Assembly (NCBI GenBank): GCA_949538735.1
Contig: CATGLK010000004.1
Location: 1-64,000, forward strand
DNA length: 64,000 nt
Source: an uncultured Clostridia bacterium
GTDB taxonomy: Bacteria > Bacillota > Clostridia > TANB77 > CAG-508
Reading direction: 5' to 3'
In this document: positions 6,413-15,304 of the stretch, piece after piece
Layout of the letters: every line of letters starts with the position of its first letter
How positions within the stretch are numbered: position 1 is the first letter of the stretch
Position numbers and translations under genes: made by a program
The notes under the pieces: generated by a model
The model's input: the letters and a program-made list of their open reading frames with translations, nothing else
Told to the model about the DNA's origin: nothing
Database searches by the model: none

Positions 6413-9154
6413 TTGGAAAACAAGCAAAAAGAAGCAAAATGGTTCAGCAAAAAAATAAGTGAAGTAGAAAAAGAACTAAACACAGATGTAGCAAAAGGCT
6501 TAGAAAGTGAAGAAGTTCAAAAAAGAAGAGAGAAATATGGTTTAAATCAATTAAAAGCAAAAAAGAAGAAGTCACTTGCCCAAAAGCTATTGGAGCAGTT
6601 TAAGGATTTTTCAATAATTGTCTTGATAATTGCTGCAATTGTTTCAGGAGCAGTAGGAATTGCTGAAGGAGAAGGGGTTACAGATACTATAATTATTTTG
6701 ATTGTTGTAATTGTAAATGCAATTATAGGAGTAACCCAAGAGGCAAAGGCGGAAAAGTCTTTGGAGGCTTTGCAAAAGTTGACAGACCATGCGGCAAAGG
6801 TTATTAGAAATGGAGAGATAACTGTTGTTCCAGCAAAAGATTTAGTTCCAGGGGATGTGGTTGTTTTAGATACAGGTGATTATATCCCAGCAGATTTAAG
6901 GGTAATTGAAGCTGTAAATTTAAAATCACAAGAGGCATCTTTAACAGGAGAGTCTGTGCCAGTTGAGAAAAATACAGATGTAATTAAAGATAGCGAAGTT
7001 GGACTTGGGGATAGAGTGAATATGCTATTTTCTTCTAGCCTAGTAACATATGGCAGAGGAAAAGGTATAGTTGTTGCAACAGGAATGGAGACTGAGGTTG
7101 GAAAAATAGCAGGTATGCTTGATAGTACAGAAGAACAAACCACACCACTTCAAGATAAGTTAAATAAATTAGGTAAAACTTTGGGAATAGCAGCATTAGC
7201 AATTTGTGTATTCATATTTATAATTGGGCTAATTCAAGGAAAAGAACCAATTCATATGTTTATGACAGCTGTAAGCTTAGCAGTTGCAGCAATTCCAGAA
7301 GGTTTGGTTGCAGTTTCAACAATAGTTTTAGCAATTGGTGTGCAAAAAATGGTCAAGAAAAATGCGATTGTAAAAAAATTGCCAGCAGTTGAAACTCTAG
7401 GAAGTGCAACTGTTATATGTTCTGATAAAACTGGAACATTAACACAAAACAAAATGACAGTTGAAAAGGTATTTTGGAACAATGGAGTAAGAGAATTAAG
7501 CAATATCAAAGAAAACGAGATAGACGCACAGTTAAAAAAATTAGTATATGCAAATATGCTATGTAATGATACAAAAATATCAAATGACGGAACTTTAACA
7601 GGAGACCCAACAGAGACAGCCTTAGTTGATATGGCGTTTAAGTTAGATTTTGACCCAAGTATTTATGACAGAACACCAAGAATAGAAGAAGTGCCATTTG
7701 ACTCAGATAGAAAACTAATGACAACTGTAAATGAACAAGACGGAAAATATATTGTTTATACAAAAGGTGGAATAGACGAATTATTATCAAGATGTACATC
7801 ATATGAAATTAATGGAAAAATAAATGAAGACCTAGGAAGTTATATAAATAAAATAAGAGAACACAACGAAGAAATGGCAAAAGAGGCACTAAGGGTACTA
7901 GGATGTGCATATAAAGAATTAGACCATAAACCAACAAAAGAAGAAATGGAAAATATCGAAAGTAACTTAATATTTGTTGGAATGGTCGGAATGATAGACC
8001 CAGCAAGAGAAGAAGCAAAAGTTGCAGTTGAAAAATGTAAAACAGCAGGAATAAAAACTGTTATGATTACAGGTGACCACAAAATTACTGCAACAGCAAT
8101 AGCAAAAAAATTAGGAATTTTAGAAAATGAAGATGAGGCAATAACAGGTGCAGAATTAGAAAAAATGACAGATGAAGAATTACAAAAAAATGTCAGAAAG
8201 TATTCTGTATATGCAAGGGTATCACCAGAGCACAAAGTTAGAATAGTAAAAGCATGGCAAAAAAATGGCGAAATAGTAGCAATGACAGGAGACGGAGTAA
8301 ATGACAGCCCGGCCTTAAAAACAGCAGATATAGGCTGTGCAATGGGAATTGTAGGAACAGATGTAGCCAAAGAAGCAGCAGATGTAATCTTAACAGATGA
8401 TAATTTTGCAACAATCGTATCAGCAGTAGAAGAAGGAAGAAGAATATATGACAATATCTTAAAAGTAATACAATTTTTACTATCAAGCAATGTAGGGGAA
8501 ATAGTTGTATTATTCTTAGCAACATTACTAACACCAGTATTTGCAAAATGGTTTGGAATAACAGACATAACACATTTAGAAATATTATTGCCAATTCATA
8601 TATTATGGATAAACTTAGTAACAGACTCATTACCAGCACTAGCATTAGCATTTGACCCAGCAAATAGTGATATAATGCAAAGAAAACCAGCAAAACCAAA
8701 TCAAGGAGTATTTACAAAAGGAATGACTTGGAGGGTAATATACCAAGGAGCAATGATAGGACTTCTAACGCTTGCAGCATTTGCGATAGGACTAGGTACA
8801 ACAACAACTCCAATAGATGGATTAACACTAGACCAATCTAAAATAGAAGTAGGTCAAACAATGGCATTTGTAACATTAGCATTATCAGAATTGGTACATG
8901 TATTTAATATAAGAAATAATAAAAAATCAATATTTAAAACAAAGGTATTTAATAATACAAAACTAATTTGGGCAGTGGTAGCATCAGCAGCATTAATGTT
9001 TGTAATTTTAGCAATACCAGGATTAAGAACAATATTTAGTATACCAGTATTACCAACACAAAATGTTTTGGAATTAGTAGGACTAATTTTAGCCCCACTA
9101 GTAATAGTTGAAATATTTAAATTATTCAAAGTAAATACAACAAAAGATGAATAA
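6413..9154 (+). CDS. Cation-transporting P-type ATPase (Ca2+/Mn2+ type)
   Basis: A P2-type ATPase of about 913 residues, a usual length for bacterial SERCA/PMCA/SPCA-like pumps, which couple ATP hydrolysis to cation export. Visible motifs are TGES in the actuator domain, PEGL in membrane helix 4, the phosphorylation site SDKTGTLTQN (Asp at about 338), KGGIDELLSRC in the nucleotide domain, TGDGVNDSPALK, and C-terminal transmembrane helices. TTG 6413 is chosen because AAGGAG at 6399-6404 sits at good distance, whereas GTG 6404 overlaps it. The gene lies behind a yybP-ykoY manganese riboswitch, so it is likely induced by Mn2+ and may export Mn2+ as well as, or rather than, Ca2+. Substrate is inferred. 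Confidence 0.9.
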   Translation: MENKQKEAKWFSKKISEVEKELNTDVAKGLESEEVQKRREKYGLNQLKAKKKKSLAQKLLEQFKDFSIIVLIIAAIVSGAVGIAEGEGVTDTIIILIVVIVNAIIGVTQEAKAEKSLEALQKLTDHAAKVIRNGEITVVPAKDLVPGDVVVLDTGDYIPADLRVIEAVNLKSQEASLTGESVPVEKNTDVIKDSEVGLGDRVNMLFSSSLVTYGRGKGIVVATGMETEVGKIAGMLDSTEEQTTPLQDKLNKLGKTLGIAALAICVFIFIIGLIQGKEPIHMFMTAVSLAVAAIPEGLVAVSTIVLAIGVQKMVKKNAIVKKLPAVETLGSATVICSDKTGTLTQNKMTVEKVFWNNGVRELSNIKENEIDAQLKKLVYANMLCNDTKISNDGTLTGDPTETALVDMAFKLDFDPSIYDRTPRIEEVPFDSDRKLMTTVNEQDGKYIVYTKGGIDELLSRCTSYEINGKINEDLGSYINKIREHNEEMAKEALRVLGCAYKELDHKPTKEEMENIESNLIFVGMVGMIDPAREEAKVAVEKCKTAGIKTVMITGDHKITATAIAKKLGILENEDEAITGAELEKMTDEELQKNVRKYSVYARVSPEHKVRIVKAWQKNGEIVAMTGDGVNDSPALKTADIGCAMGIVGTDVAKEAADVILTDDNFATIVSAVEEGRRIYDNILKVIQFLLSSNVGEIVVLFLATLLTPVFAKWFGITDITHLEILLPIHILWINLVTDSLPALALAFDPANSDIMQRKPAKPNQGVFTKGMTWRVIYQGAMIGLLTLAAFAIGLGTTTTPIDGLTLDQSKIEVGQTMAFVTLALSELVHVFNIRNNKKSIFKTKVFNNTKLIWAVVASAALMFVILAIPGLRTIFSIPVLPTQNVLELVGLILAPLVIVEIFKLFKVNTTKDE

Positions 9155-9288
9155 GGAATAAGAAAAAAGAAACTAATCAGGCAAAAGAAAATAAAATGAG
9201 CTTCTATTGCATAAAATGGTTTCTTTTTCTTGATATTTTGGTAAAAAAGTGGTAATATATCTGTATGAAAAAAGGAGATGAAAAGCAG

Positions 9289-10866
9289 ATGAGTAATAAA
9301 TTTTATATAACAACCCCAATTTACTACCCAAGTGGTAAATATCACATAGGAACAGCATATACAGAAGTTGTAACAGACAGCATAAAAAAATACGAAAAAT
9401 TAAAAGGAAAAGACACATATATGCTAACAGGTTCAGACGAACATGGACAAAAAATACAAGAAAAAGCAGAACAAGCGGGAAAAACACCAAAACAATATGT
9501 AGATGAAATAGCAAAAGAAGCAAAAGAATTATGGGCAAAAATGGAAATAGAATATGATGATTATATTCAAACAACAGAAGAAAGACACACAAAAGCCGTA
9601 CAAAAAATATTTGATCGTTTTATGGAACAAGGAGACATCTACAAAGGAGAATACGAAGGTTGGTACTGTGTACCTTGTGAAACATTTTTTACAGAAACAC
9701 AATTAGTAGACGGAAAATGTCCAGACTGTGGAAGAGAAGTAAAACTAATGAAAGAGGAATCATATTTCTTCAATATGAAAAAATATGCAGACAGACTTTT
9801 AAAATATTATGAAGAACACCCAGACTTTATAAAACCAGCATATAGAAAAAACGAAATGATAAACAATTTTATAAAACCAGGATTAGAAGACCTATGTGTA
9901 ACAAGAACATCATTTGACTGGGGAATAAAAGTCTTAAAAGACCCAAAACACGTAATTTATGTATGGGTAGACGCATTAACAAACTATTTAACAGCATTAG
10001 GTTATTTATCAGAAGATGATACATTATTCAAAAAATACTGGCCAGCAGATTTACAAGTAGTTGGAAAAGATATAGCAAGATTCCACTTAATATATTGGCC
10101 AATATTCTTAATGGCATTAGATTTACCACTTCCAAAAACAATATTAGTGCACAACTGGATAATGATGAAAGACGGAAAAATGTCAAAATCAAAAGGAAAT
10201 GTAATATATCCAGAAACACTAATAGACAGATATGGATTAGACGCAACAAAATATTTTATATTAAAAGTTGTACCAGTATCACAAGACGGAGTATTTACAC
10301 CAGAAGAATTTGTAGAAAGATATAATTGCGATTTATGTAATGATTTAAGCAATTTATTAAACAGAACAGTATCAATGGTGAACAAATACTTTGGTGGAAT
10401 TGTTCCAAAATATAATGGAACACCAAATGAAGTAGACAAAGAATTTGAACAATTCACATTAGAACAAATCAGTAGATTTGAAGCTAAAATGGGAGAATAC
10501 GAAATATCAAATGCACTACAAGAAATATGGACAATAGTTTCAAGAACAAACAAATATATAGATGAAACAATGCCATGGCAATTAGCAAAAGACGAAGAAC
10601 AAAAAGAAAAGTTGCAATCATCAATGTATCATTTAATTGAAAATTTAAGAAAAATTGCAATTCTGATAAAACCATTTATGGAACATACATCAGAAAATAT
10701 TTTGAGGCAAATAGGAATACAAGATGAAAGCTTAAAAACTTGGGAAAGTTTACAATCATATGACAAAATAGAAAATGCAAAAGTCATAGAAAAAGGCGAG
10801 CCAATATTTATGAGACTAAATGTAGAAGAAGAAATAGAATTTTTAAAAGAAGTAATGAAAAAATAA
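9289..10866 (+). CDS. metG: Methionyl-tRNA synthetase, short form
   Basis: Charges tRNA-Met with methionine in the cytoplasm. The class I signature HIG is at residues 19-21 and KMSKS near 297. Two zinc knuckle pairs (CVPC near 127 and CPDC near 145) are present, and FDWGIKV and VWVDALTNY are typical of the family. At 525 residues it ends after the anticodon-binding helices and lacks the C-terminal EMAP/tRNA-binding domain found in longer MetRS. ATG 9289 is preferred to ATG 9265 because AAAGGAG at 9270-9276 lies between them. It stands alone between the cation ATPase and the deacetylase. No T-box is visible upstream. Confidence 0.95.
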   Translation: MSNKFYITTPIYYPSGKYHIGTAYTEVVTDSIKKYEKLKGKDTYMLTGSDEHGQKIQEKAEQAGKTPKQYVDEIAKEAKELWAKMEIEYDDYIQTTEERHTKAVQKIFDRFMEQGDIYKGEYEGWYCVPCETFFTETQLVDGKCPDCGREVKLMKEESYFFNMKKYADRLLKYYEEHPDFIKPAYRKNEMINNFIKPGLEDLCVTRTSFDWGIKVLKDPKHVIYVWVDALTNYLTALGYLSEDDTLFKKYWPADLQVVGKDIARFHLIYWPIFLMALDLPLPKTILVHNWIMMKDGKMSKSKGNVIYPETLIDRYGLDATKYFILKVVPVSQDGVFTPEEFVERYNCDLCNDLSNLLNRTVSMVNKYFGGIVPKYNGTPNEVDKEFEQFTLEQISRFEAKMGEYEISNALQEIWTIVSRTNKYIDETMPWQLAKDEEQKEKLQSSMYHLIENLRKIAILIKPFMEHTSENILRQIGIQDESLKTWESLQSYDKIENAKVIEKGEPIFMRLNVEEEIEFLKEVMKK

Positions 10867-10932
10867 AGGCTAAAAGCTAAGATAGAGATAATAAGACGAG
10901 ATATAAAACGAAGTAAAAGGGATGTAAAAAAT

Positions 10933-11860
10933 ATGGTAAATGATAGTAAATATCCTGTAAATATTTATAAAATCGAGACCAAAGGGAAAATAAATTTAAA
11001 AAAGATTTTTTTTATAATATTAATAATAATATCAACAGTATGTGCTTTAATAACTACACACTATATAATTATAACAATTAATGAATATAAGACATTTAAA
11101 CGGTTATGAAAGAGAGCTAAAAGCATTAGAACTACAAGAACAAGAAAAGCAAGCAAAAATTTTGGAAGAAGTAGAACGAAAAAGACAAGAAAAGATACCT
11201 AAGCTGACAGAAGAAGGAAGGCAAAACATTTCTAGTATATATAAATCTGAAACAAAAAGAGCATTTTTGACATTTGATGACGGACCATCAACAGTTACAC
11301 CGCAAATACTTGATATATTAGAAAAAGAAAATATAAAAGCAACATTTTTTGTACTAGGTTCTAGGGTGGAACAAATGCCAGAAATGACAAAAACAATATA
11401 TGAAAAAGGACATTTTATAGCAAGTCATGGGTATTCACATATATACTCACAAATATATTCTTCGCCAGAAGCGGTTCTAAACGAATATAACCAAAGTATG
11501 GAAATAATAAGAGCTACTTTGGGAGTACCTGAATATAATTCACATTTATTCAGGTTCCCAGGTGGACTTGTAGGTGGAAAATATGCAGAAATAAAAAGTC
11601 AAGCAAAAGAATTATTATCTCAAAATGACATTCTATGTGTTGATTGGAACGCATTAAATGGAGATGCAGAAACAAATAACCTTTCACCTGAATTTGAACT
11701 TGCAAGATTGCAAGAAACAGTAGGAAGTAAAAATAGTGTAGTAATATTAATGCATGATGCACCTGCAAAAAGGGTAACAGCAGAAACTTTGCCACATATA
11801 ATTTCATATTTGAGAGAACAAGGATATGAATTTAAAAATTTTTATGACATAATAAAATAA
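10933..11860 (+). CDS. Membrane-anchored polysaccharide deacetylase (CE4), needs +1 frameshift
   Basis: Removes acetyl groups from peptidoglycan or another surface N-acetyl-glycan. From ATG 10933 the first 56 codons give a cytoplasmic segment and a strong transmembrane helix (IFFIILIIISTVCALI), ending at CGG 11101-11103; frame 0 stops two codons later. Skipping the C reads GGT and continues GYERELKALELQEQEKQAK, a coiled linker, then the NodB domain: TFDDGPS (about residue 113), HGYSH, RFPGG, DWNALNGD and LMHDAP, total about 308 residues. A start at ATG 11081 could produce the catalytic domain without the shift, but it would lose the anchor and has no obvious ribosome binding site. The full frame with anchor is the family-typical form. 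Confidence 0.82.
11101..11104 (+). other. +1 frameshift site, AAA CGG T to AAA (C) GGT
   Basis: The only site in the window where the recovered glycine is GGT instead of GGA. It joins the transmembrane anchor frame to the deacetylase frame. Frame 0 meets TGA at 11107-11109. Confidence 0.72.
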
Positions 11861-11885
11861 TTTAAAATAGGAAGGAGTAGGAAAC

Positions 11886-14180
11886 TTGCCAAAGGAAAAT
11901 GCAATACAAGATAAATTAGAATATCTAGGATTAGATTTAGATAAAATACCAAGAATTCTAAAAAAAGATGATGATTTAGAATATAGAATATCAAAGACTT
12001 ACAGACAAAATCAACATAGACAATATAGATATATACCAATTAAAGATATACAAATATTATTATCACCAACAAATAGACTAGACGATATTGAAGAAAAGTA
12101 TAAAAAATCAAGTCCACTAGTAGATTATCTAGATAACAAAACAGAAGAAAACATTATTAAATATACAACTTTTTTAAAAATGCTAAATGAATTTAGCATA
12201 GAAGAAGTAGAAAAACTAGAAAAAGAGCAAGAAAATTTAAATAAAAAAATACCATTTAAAGTAAAATATGAAAGCAACTATTTATGGCAAATTTACTATT
12301 CTGAAAATACAGACAAATATTTTATGATAGTATCAACAGAAGATACAAACTACTCAGCATTTTTCTTCTTGTTAAAAAAACAATTAGAAAAAAAGAGAGC
12401 AACAAAAATATTTGTCCCAATAAAAAATGTAGAATGTAGCAATACATATTTAAAAAAATCAGAACTTGAAGATATAGAAAACTACTTATGGCTATTTACA
12501 AAAAGTTGGCCATTAGTATATGAAGTATATGACAAAAATGACAATTTGACTATACAAATAGTAGGAGAAACAGAAATATATCAAAAAGTAAAAAGCCAAT
12601 ATAAAATAACATTAGAAAACGAAGAAGAAGCAATTAAATTTTATAAACTACTAAAAGCAATGTTCATATTACAAACAGAATTAGCATCATACTTTACATT
12701 TAGAACAAATATCTCTAAAAATGGTGAAATCGAATTCTATTTAGAAGACGAAAAAATAGAATATGTAGATATAGCCCAGTGGCTAAAAGAACAATATCAT
12801 AATGGAGAAGAAAGACAAAAACAAACAGAAGACTTAATTGAAACAAGCAAAGAAAAACTAAATCAATTAAAAATAGAAATTGCAGCACAAGAATATGAAT
12901 ATTTAGCGAAAGAAAAGCAAATATCAACATTTTTAGAATGTAAAAAAACATTTTTCGGTAGATTTAAATACTACTTTAAATATAGTGGCAAAAAGAATAA
13001 AAACAAAAAAGAACAAGAACACTTGGAAGAAGTGGAAGAAATTGACGAAACAGGAATTAATGCACAAAATGAAGAAGAATTAAATGTACCAACTAAAAGA
13101 AGAAAAAAATCAAAATATACAATTGAAGAACTAATAGAATTATATAAAAGTATAGAAGCAAAAGAACACGAACTAAAAAACTTAGTTATGGACATCAATA
13201 GCCTAAAATTGAAACATAAAAATATGCAAAAGAAAATCGAAAATGCAGCAGCTTTTATACAAGAAATAGACAACCACAAAAAAAGTATATTTGAATTCTG
13301 GAAATATAGCAACAAAGACGAAATAGCATCATTACCAGAAGGAGAAGCAGAAGAACTAAACATAACAAAAAAAATAACAAAAACATTTGACTATGAAGAA
13401 GACCTAGAAAAATTCGGTAGAAATATGGACGAACTACAAAGGAAAGTCCTAAATAAAGATGAAACAGACAGTGTATTTATAACATCAACAAATATTGTAA
13501 ACTTGCTAAACAAAATTAAAATAAATGAATTTTTACCAAAAGACATAGAAAACAAACTAAAAGAGCTGAAAAAAGAAGCTGTTCAAGAAAAAACTTTAAC
13601 AGACGAAGAATTTGACATATTTGGTGGGACATTCCAAGACAGCACAAAAATATCAAAAATAAAAAACAAAAAACATAGAGAATTACCAAAAGACAGATTT
13701 AATATACTAGAAATAAATAAAAACACAAAACAACTAGGCTTTAAAATGACACTAGAAAAAATAATATCTAGCATAAAAGAAGCAGTAAGCAAAGTAAACA
13801 CAACAGAAGAAATACCAGTATATAAAGCAGTATTAGACGACAAATTAGACGATAGACAAATAAACGTATTCAACATAAACCCGGAAGAAGAAATGCAAGA
13901 AGCAGTAAAAAAGAAAAGTAAAAAAATAAACTTTTACAAAATAAACTTACCACAAGGCTCAAACGCAGTCAGCTTTACAAATTGCATCTTCTATGACAAC
14001 CAAAACAAAACATTGCCAGTTGGCCAAGACATCTCCACAAAAATTTTGGTGGACACTTCAAAACTAAATTTAAGCTTAAACAGTAAATCCACTTTTAGAA
14101 TCCTTGACTTTGAAGATGAGACTGATGACTTCTCTGATGTAAGTGTCAAAACTGTTAATGTATTTGAGTTTGATGCTTAA
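11886..14180 (+). CDS. Large coiled-coil protein of unknown function
   Basis: I do not recognise this 764-residue protein. It starts at TTG 11886 behind AAGGAG. The N-terminal third is mixed alpha/beta. Residues about 310-470 are Lys/Glu-rich and predicted helical/coiled-coil (KEQEHLEEVEEIDE, LKHKNMQKKIENAAAF). The C-terminal 150 residues are again mixed and end VSVKTVNVFEFDA. There is no signal peptide or transmembrane segment, so it is probably cytoplasmic. Codon usage matches the neighbours. It follows the deacetylase by 25 bases and may be co-transcribed with it. A structural or cytoskeletal role would be a guess. Confidence 0.7.
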   Translation: MPKENAIQDKLEYLGLDLDKIPRILKKDDDLEYRISKTYRQNQHRQYRYIPIKDIQILLSPTNRLDDIEEKYKKSSPLVDYLDNKTEENIIKYTTFLKMLNEFSIEEVEKLEKEQENLNKKIPFKVKYESNYLWQIYYSENTDKYFMIVSTEDTNYSAFFFLLKKQLEKKRATKIFVPIKNVECSNTYLKKSELEDIENYLWLFTKSWPLVYEVYDKNDNLTIQIVGETEIYQKVKSQYKITLENEEEAIKFYKLLKAMFILQTELASYFTFRTNISKNGEIEFYLEDEKIEYVDIAQWLKEQYHNGEERQKQTEDLIETSKEKLNQLKIEIAAQEYEYLAKEKQISTFLECKKTFFGRFKYYFKYSGKKNKNKKEQEHLEEVEEIDETGINAQNEEELNVPTKRRKKSKYTIEELIELYKSIEAKEHELKNLVMDINSLKLKHKNMQKKIENAAAFIQEIDNHKKSIFEFWKYSNKDEIASLPEGEAEELNITKKITKTFDYEEDLEKFGRNMDELQRKVLNKDETDSVFITSTNIVNLLNKIKINEFLPKDIENKLKELKKEAVQEKTLTDEEFDIFGGTFQDSTKISKIKNKKHRELPKDRFNILEINKNTKQLGFKMTLEKIISSIKEAVSKVNTTEEIPVYKAVLDDKLDDRQINVFNINPEEEMQEAVKKKSKKINFYKINLPQGSNAVSFTNCIFYDNQNKTLPVGQDISTKILVDTSKLNLSLNSKSTFRILDFEDETDDFSDVSVKTVNVFEFDA

Positions 14181-14183
14181 ATT

Positions 14184-14276
14184 GCCACCGGGGACGGACC
14201 TTTTTGGCAGATTCCTGCCAAAGGGGACGGTTCTTCTTGGCAGGTTTCTGCCAAGAGGGACGGATGTTCTTGACGT
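14184..14276 (+). repeat. Hairpin repeat family B, three units
   Basis: TTGGCAG and CTGCCAA stems alternate with GGGACGGACC, GGGACGGTTC and GGGACGGATG cores. Related arrays in either orientation lie at 15205-15292, 40273-40327, 46087-46173 and 50139-50170. No ORF is evident. Confidence 0.8.
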
Positions 14277-14371
14277 AAGGTTTCAAATTTGGGATTTTTG
14301 TGAAATTTTTTTGAAAAGTTGTGGACTTTTTTATTAATGTGTGCTAATATGTATTGGTACACATTATATTT

Positions 14372-14454
14372 GCCGGTGTGGCGGAATTGGTAGACGCACA
14401 CGACTCAAAATCGTGCGGGAAACCATGTGGGTTCGAGTCCCACCACCGGTACCA
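14372..14454 (+). tRNA. tRNA-Leu (anticodon CAA), CCA encoded
   Basis: GCCGGTG at the 5' end pairs with CACCGGT before the encoded ACCA end. The anticodon loop CTCAAAA sits between CACGA and TCGTG and gives anticodon CAA, which reads TTG. A long variable arm (class II tRNA) and the GGTTCGAGTCCC T-arm are present. It is the only tRNA gene I can see in the window. Confidence 0.95.
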
Positions 14455-14457
14455 AAA

Positions 14458-14493
14458 AGCAATTAGTCAAAAATGACATGATTGCTTTTTTAT
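14458..14493 (+). terminator. tRNA-Leu terminator
   Basis: AAAGCAAT pairs with ATTGCTTT and is followed by T-rich sequence directly after the tRNA. The rest of the spacer to 14674 holds two further palindromes: TGTTATAGGAAAG with its complement (14494-14525) and AAGAAAAGGTGGC with GCCACTTTTCTT (about 14591-14617). Confidence 0.7.
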
Positions 14494-14674
14494 GTTATAG
14501 GAAAGTTCTCCTTTCCTATAACATAAAATGCTACAATCGCTATTGCCTTCGAGATTTTCTCATTACATTCGAAAACTCGAATCGGCGAGAAGAAAAGGTG
14601 GCAAAGCCACTTTTCTTGTATTTGCAAATAACTTCTTAATATGATATAAATAGAAAAAAAGGAGAAAATAAAAA

Positions 14675-15202
14675 ATGAAAAAGCAACACAAAATATTAAT
14701 AATAGCAATAATCATATTACTATTAACCACAGGAGTAGTAATCTACACTACCCAAATAAAAATAAAAGGGCAAAAGCAGGCAGAAACAATTCAAAACAAC
14801 ATACCAGAAAACAATCAAAATATTGACAACGAACACAATAAAGAATTTGAGATAAATTATAGTCAAAGGAAAGACCTAGGAATAGAAGAAATGGCAAAAG
14901 GAATATATACTTTTGGTGGAAACGTGACAATCATAATAGAGAAAGATATGGTATATGAACTAAAAAATGCATTAGAGCAAAACGTTATAAGTGTAGAAGA
15001 CATATTAGAGCAAGCTAAAAAAGATAAAGCAAATGGAATATGTGAAGCCAGAGAATATAAAGATGGTGGGAGCATAGAATATTTATATCCAGAATACACA
15101 ATTTTAAAATGCAATAAATTAAATGGGAATAAGAACGTATATATAGGATTTAAAGGCGGAATACTGGATATGTTAAATAAAGCCTTAGAACGTAGAGATT
15201 AA
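14675..15202 (+). CDS. Membrane-anchored hypothetical protein
   Basis: Not recognised. It has 175 residues with an N-terminal transmembrane helix (ILIIAIIILLLTTGVVIYTT), an Asn/Gln-rich linker, and an extracytoplasmic domain containing KGIYTFGGNVTIIIEKDMVYELKNAL and a YLYPEYTILKCNKLNGNKNVYIGFK segment with two cysteines (one in GICEAREY, one in ILKCNKL). GGAGAAAATAAAAA precedes ATG 14675. A family B repeat begins just after the stop. No function can be inferred beyond an anchored extracytoplasmic protein. Confidence 0.65.
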   Translation: MKKQHKILIIAIIILLLTTGVVIYTTQIKIKGQKQAETIQNNIPENNQNIDNEHNKEFEINYSQRKDLGIEEMAKGIYTFGGNVTIIIEKDMVYELKNALEQNVISVEDILEQAKKDKANGICEAREYKDGGSIEYLYPEYTILKCNKLNGNKNVYIGFKGGILDMLNKALERRD

Positions 15203-15204
15203 AG

Positions 15205-15292
15205 GAGTGTCCCCTTTGGCAAAAAATTGCCAAAAAGGTCCGTCCCCAATGGCAGGAATCTGCCAAAAAGGTCCGTCCCCAGTGGCAGGAAA
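15205..15292 (+). repeat. Hairpin repeat family B, two to three units
   Basis: Begins GGAGTGTCCCCTTTGGC; TTGGCAAAAAATTGCCAA is a palindrome, followed by GGTCCGTCCCC, a second stem, and another GGTCCGTCCCC. It runs right up to the ribosome binding site of the ABC transporter gene. Confidence 0.82.
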
Positions 15293-15304
15293 AGGAGGAA
15301 AATA

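Noticed and set aside
14184..15292. CRISPR-like array in the repeated GGGACGG segments
   Set aside because: Units are imperfect hairpins with irregular spacing and related spacers; no cas genes. They are REP-like elements.
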